NCBI RefSeq assembly: GCF_021129305.1
Contig: NZ_JAJOMB010000001.1
Coordinates: 682,001-746,000 of the forward strand
Length of the DNA: 64,000 bases
Direction of reading: 5' to 3'
DNA from: Kineosporia babensis
Lineage (GTDB): Bacteria > Actinomycetota > Actinomycetes > Actinomycetales > Kineosporiaceae
Made by a program: the position numbers and the translations under genes. A model generated the notes under the pieces. It was not told the DNA's origin and searched no databases. It saw only the letters and a list, made by a program, of their open reading frames with translations. This document shows, piece after piece, positions 63,180 through 64,000 of the stretch (positions within the stretch are counted from its first letter, which is position 1; each line of letters starts with the position of its first letter).

Positions 63180-63515
63180 CGATAGTGACGGGCGCGGATC
63201 CCGCCACTTGTGATCATCACCCGGCCGAACTGGCCGATTCGGCCGGACGGCGGTAGGGCCGGCCGGCGGGTGTGCAGGAACCAGCGTGGTCAGGACCGCC
63301 GCGGTCAGGCTGCCGAGCAGCACGCCGGCCTTGACGTGAAGCGGGCCGCCAGAACGGTCCCGCCGGCCTTTGTCAGCACCAGGCCGGCCAGATCGCCTTC
63401 GCCGGAACCGATTCCGAGCGCGTTGGCCAGGACGTAGAAAGATTGCCGGGGCGGCCGTTCCGACCACGGCGGCGACCACCGGCGGCACGGCCTGGCGCGG
63501 GTCCTCCGAAATGTG
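63180..63515 (-). pseudogene. Decayed NhaA-type Na+/H+ antiporter fragment
   Basis: Following the minus strand through two frame changes gives a continuous membrane-protein-like text. EDPRQAVPPVVAAVVG-TAAPAIF then FYVLANALGIGSG resemble the NhaA TM4 region (RDPRRAAxPVxAALGGMVVPALIYLALN). LAGLVLTKAGGTVLAAR followed by HVKAGVLLGSLTAAVLTTLV resembles the GLVLGKP and last-helix AKxGILxGSLLxAxLG parts. The central helices and the catalytic Asp-Asp pair are missing. I read this as a deleted, frameshifted nhaA relic, on remembered family patterns only. Confidence 0.4.
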
Positions 63516-63582
63516 GACAGCACCAATGACGTGCCGACCAGACTTCCCGGCTCGCCCTGGGCCAACCTTTACAACCGTTCCA

Positions 63583-63683
63583 GGGACTGTCCTGTGGATC
63601 AGACCGTAGCGAGGAGGTGCCCGGACGCGTCCAGACGACGTTCCGGGTTACCCACAGTCGGCCCAGATCCGCAGGACAGGACC
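63583..63683. mobile_element. MITE-like element, copy B (about 101 bp)
   Basis: Shares with copy A the end sequence ctgtcctg-x-ggatc (63587-63600) and the complementary right end gatccgcaggacagg (63666-63680). It also shares an identical 21-base core (63604-63624) and a right arm alike through cagacg...ccgggt...ccc. It lacks the central ~60 bases of copy A, the junction lying at ccgg. The right end abuts a TA but the left end is changed, so it is the more decayed copy. No coding capacity. Confidence 0.7.
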
Positions 63684-63726
63684 TAGAATCGAGACTGCAT
63701 TCGGGCCACGATCAGGGGGCAGACGG

Positions 63727-64000
63727 GTGAAGGACGATCGAAGAGCGCTCGTCCTGGCCGGGGGCGGCATCACCGGGATCGCATGGGAACTCGGCATCAT
63801 CGCCGGCCTGGCGGAACTCGGTGTGGATCTGGCCGATGCAGACCTGGTGATCGGCACGTCGGCCGGTTCGGTGGCGGGGGCACAGTTGCGCTCCGGTACC
63901 CCGATCGAGCGGCTGTATGCGGAACAGCTGCGGGATGCGCGGGGTGAGGTACGGGCTTCTCCCCCGCGGCGAACTCTGCTGCGGCGGGCGCTGATCGGGA
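63727..64000 (+). CDS. Patatin-like phospholipase, 5' part (runs off the window)
   Basis: Ninety-one codons are visible from the GTG at 63727. The glycine-rich oxyanion loop ALVLAGGGITGIAWELG and the nucleophile elbow GTSAGS (Ser45) are those of the patatin/RssA family of lipid acyl hydrolases. The Asp of the catalytic dyad would lie beyond the window. The start is 43 bases after MITE copy B, so the element may have changed its promoter region. Confidence 0.88.
   Translation, partial: MKDDRRALVLAGGGITGIAWELGIIAGLAELGVDLADADLVIGTSAGSVAGAQLRSGTPIERLYAEQLRDARGEVRASPPRRTLLRRALIG

Overview
The window is very G+C-rich by eye, uses many GTG starts, and has strong third-position G/C bias. With an IdeR/DmdR-type iron box, CsoR-type copper control, a GH64 glucanase, lycopene cyclase and MoxR-DUF58-TgpA genes, it looks like chromosomal DNA of a soil or plant-associated filamentous-type actinobacterium. 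Kineosporiaceae-like is my guess, from gene style only. Almost every gene is of ordinary actinobacterial type. There is no CRISPR array, rRNA, intact phage or intact transposase. The only RNA gene seen is one tRNA-Gly(CCC).

Layout, left to right. 1-0.8 kb: no supported gene; a truncated Abi-like fragment at the edge and a perfect 18-bp inverted repeat. 0.86-5.2 kb: three secreted polysaccharidases on the minus strand (GH18 chitinase with a chitin-binding module, GH16 beta-glucanase with a CBM6-like module, GH64 beta-1,3-glucanase), a set suited to fungal walls. 5.4-16 kb: housekeeping and stress genes (tRNA-Gly, App1-type phosphatase, MerR regulator with a textbook long-spacer promoter, acyl-CoA dehydrogenase, YeaQ-type membrane protein, aldehyde dehydrogenase, PAP2 protein). 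16.1-17.9 kb: a secreted protein made largely of Gly/Ser repeats. 18.3-28.5 kb: S9 peptidase, CopD-CtaG fusion, nitrilase, DHA2 exporter, holin-like protein and a Pro-rich membrane protein.

28.6-36.5 kb is the main accessory locus: an iron-controlled NIS siderophore cluster. An ATP-grasp ligase and two IucA/IucC synthetases are chained by 4-bp overlaps or close spacing. Divergent from them is a FhuF-type reductase, followed by a convergent MFS exporter with its own divergent TetR regulator. The ATP-grasp + 2 NIS + MFS content recalls the vibrioferrin pvs set without the PLP decarboxylase. 36.5-41.7 kb: a 22-bp tandem repeat, then a translationally coupled FrcA-type sugar ABC importer plus Gfo/Idh dehydrogenase, divergent from a GntR regulator.

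41.8-48.6 kb: MBL hydrolase, a MurF-like ligase with a four-cysteine tail, and the convergent MoxR-DUF58-transglutaminase operon. 48.8-55.5 kb: a YhgE/ABC-2-like membrane protein with a long disordered N-terminus, a DUF985 cupin, purB, and a csoR-copZ-copA copper operon behind two CsoR-type operators. 55.5-64 kb: secreted TAP-like peptidase, orphan lycopene cyclase, orphan pxpA, ogt, FAD-linked oxidase, PNPOx protein, an apparent nhaA relic, and the start of a patatin-like phospholipase.

Two related non-autonomous repeats with matching terminal inverted repeats (28.5 and 63.6 kb) look like a MITE family. The first sits exactly in a TAG stop codon and regenerates it. No new defence or replication system is visible. 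The most promising unexplained items are the siderophore cluster's product, the MITE family, the Gly/Ser-rich secreted protein, the Cys-tailed MurF, and several structured non-coding repeats.
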